Below, one piece after another: positions 24,333-25,351 of a stretch of DNA of 25,351 nucleotides. The stretch spans positions 1 through 25,351 of the forward strand of contig JAUYSF010000253.1 in assembly GCA_030696435.1 (NCBI GenBank), read 5' to 3'. The notes beneath the pieces were generated by a model. The model was given only the letters and a program-made list of their open reading frames with translations. It made no database searches and was not told the DNA's origin. How positions within the stretch are numbered: position 1 is the first letter of the stretch; each line of letters starts with the position of its first letter. The DNA comes from Desulfoprunum sp. (GTDB lineage: Bacteria > Desulfobacterota > Desulfobulbia > Desulfobulbales > Desulfocapsaceae). Made by a program: the position numbers and the translations under genes.

Positions 24333-25166
24333 GAGTTTACCGATTCTGGCATCTACACATATCCGGTAAGTTCGCGGGGCACAATGACCGCAGACCGTGA
24401 CTGCCGAAGACAGCAACTGCCGGGCAGCCCGCTGGCAGGCAGTATCGACTTTATCCACTGAATCGCTGAACCTGTTCTCCTGCTGCAAATCATAGAAATG
24501 CAGCCAACCTTCCTGGCGCAAAGCAGCGAGAGCGACAAAGAGAAAGGCCTCTGCCGATTTGGGCAGAGGCATAACAATCCTGTCAAACTTCCTCTTCAAG
24601 GCCGGCAGAACTGACCCGGCATCTCCCTCTAAGAATCTGACATTAGTTATCTTTTTGTTATAAACCAGGTTTTTCAGAGCATATCGATGGGCTTCGGGAT
24701 TTATCTCTATACCGAGCAACCGGCAGGAAGGATTGGCTCGTCCGATGATCAGAGGATAAGGACCGATGCCGGAAAAAAGCACCAGGATTTCTTCTCCGGC
24801 ATGGACCAGAGAGGCGATACGCTTGCGCTCATTGCTGCTCCGCACCGAGAAGTAGACCGTTTCAGGATTGACCAGAAACCGCACCCCATCCTCTGTATGG
24901 AGGGTCTCTTTTCTCTCTTCGCCGCCTATGATCTGCAGAGGCAAGGTCCGAAACTCCCCGCCATAGATTCCAGCCCGCTTAGCTACCACTTTGATATTTC
25001 GGTGCAGATTAAGGATAGCCGAGGCAATAAGGTGTTCTTTTTTGACTAATTCCTGTGGGATAATGATGATTGCGATATCGCCAACCACATCATAGGATTG
25101 CACGAGATACTGCAGTTCTGCCGGCGTGAGATCTTCCCGCAAGGCCTCTTTCAGTTTTTGGGACAT
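24252..25166 (-). CDS. Trm5/Tyw2-like class I SAM-dependent methyltransferase
   Basis: 304 residues of the Trm5/Taw2-like Rossmann methyltransferase family, typical of archaea and eukaryotes; Trm5 makes m1G37 in tRNA, which bacteria normally do with the unrelated TrmD. N-terminal D2-like part: VVGDIAIIIIPQEL and HRNIKVVAKRAGIYGGEFRT. SAM-binding part: VLVLFSGIGPYPLIIGR (128-144), LLGIEINPEAHRYALKNLVY and FLEGDAG. The catalytic-loop position reads MPLPKSAEAFL at 199-209, where Trm5 has an N-x-P motif; the Asn appears replaced by Pro, so activity on G37 is uncertain. The 3' end overlaps the RMD1 gene tail-to-tail; the overlap encodes only its hydrophilic end. Confidence 0.85.
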   Translation of the reverse strand: MSQKLKEALREDLTPAELQYLVQSYDVVGDIAIIIIPQELVKKEHLIASAILNLHRNIKVVAKRAGIYGGEFRTLPLQIIGGEERKETLHTEDGVRFLVNPETVYFSVRSSNERKRIASLVHAGEEILVLFSGIGPYPLIIGRANPSCRLLGIEINPEAHRYALKNLVYNKKITNVRFLEGDAGSVLPALKRKFDRIVMPLPKSAEAFLFVALAALRQEGWLHFYDLQQENRFSDSVDKVDTACQRAARQLLSSAVTVCGHCAPRTYRICVDARIGKLLGPPHLKERQEYFKDNEKDDIPFNPQ

Positions 25167-25262
25167 AAAGGAATTCTCTCAACGAGAAGAACAGCACAAA
25201 GAAATCCTGGGAAACACCTGTTGGCAGATCACGAAGAGTGGCCGAATTTCAAACTGTGGAGG

Positions 25263-25298
25263 AGGCGTCACGAGAGTGATTCGACTTCCATGACGCCT
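25263..25298. other. Inverted repeat upstream of the methyltransferase gene
   Basis: AGGCGTCA (25263-25270) and TGACGCCT (25291-25298) form a perfect 8-bp stem with a 20-nt loop, followed by T's on the plus strand. It may act as a terminator for rightward transcripts or as part of a bidirectional pair with the next hairpin. Confidence 0.35.
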
Positions 25299-25301
25299 TT
25301 T

Positions 25302-25336
25302 CAAAAATGAAAGACCTGCTGCGTTGACACAGCAGG
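25302..25336 (-). terminator. Possible terminator of a gene beyond the right edge
   Basis: On the minus strand CCTGCTG-TGTCAACG-CAGCAGG (25315-25336) forms a perfect 7-bp stem, followed by TCTTTCATTTTT. It could end a leftward transcript coming from outside the window. Confidence 0.4.
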
Positions 25337-25351
25337 ACATAGAAGAATTTA

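Noticed and set aside
1..25351. CRISPR arrays, phage modules, toxin-antitoxin pairs
   Set aside because: No regularly spaced repeats, no cas or phage structural genes, and no convincing toxin-antitoxin pair were seen.

Overview
The window looks like a bacterial chromosome segment, most likely from an anaerobic member of the Desulfobacterota (Desulfobulbales-like). This is an inference from gene content: a group 4 membrane-hydrogenase operon, a DsrE-like protein, a U32 peptidase, a stand-alone RAM-domain protein, an archaeal-type Trm5-like methyltransferase and an RMD1-family protein. No rRNA and no phage or plasmid module is visible, and I cannot name the species.

Layout. 1-3078 (minus): the first part of a hyfB-hyfC-hyfE-like operon for the membrane arm of an energy-converting hydrogenase or related complex, with a good sigma70-type promoter about 225 bp upstream. 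3473-6391 (minus): an LCIB/theta-type carbonic-anhydrase-like gene preceded by a left-handed beta-helix (hexapeptide repeat) protein. 6413-7407: a complete IS1595-family insertion sequence with matching ends and a perfect 8-bp target duplication, only 29 bp from the start codon of the beta-helix gene. 7408-7895: gene-free, with a 131-bp inverted-repeat element and a strong promoter for a cytidylate-kinase-like gene (7896-8588, plus).

8684-17703 is a long, almost uninterrupted minus-strand run. In transcription order it contains a CDF transporter, a DOMON-like protein, a DsrE-like protein, a U32 peptidase, a double-receiver diguanylate cyclase, a CbpA-type DnaJ, CbpM, a 53-aa membrane protein, perhaps a 39-aa ORF, a glycine-rich RRM protein, an isochorismatase-fold hydrolase, a DUF188 protein and a stand-alone Lrp ligand-binding domain. 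The centre of this run is a stress/proteostasis block.

17704-18034 separates two divergent CDF metal transporters and carries a perfect 7-3-7 palindrome that could be a metal-regulator operator. 19064-19140 is tRNA-Pro(CGG), with its own promoter and terminator. It is followed by a remnant of a catalase C-terminus (about 19418-19650). 19680-23294 (minus) holds a cysteine-rich CHAP-like lipoprotein, a beta-CASP MBL ribonuclease and a nitroreductase with an unusual N-terminal extension. 23535-24332 (plus) is an RMD1/DUF155 protein. Its 3' end overlaps by 81 bp the convergent Trm5-like methyltransferase gene (24252-25166).

The most promising places for something new are the paired carbonic-anhydrase-like/beta-helix locus beside the IS, the small membrane protein in the DnaJ-CbpM cluster, the inverted-repeat element, and the overlapping RMD1/Trm5-like pair. 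No single feature proves a new system.
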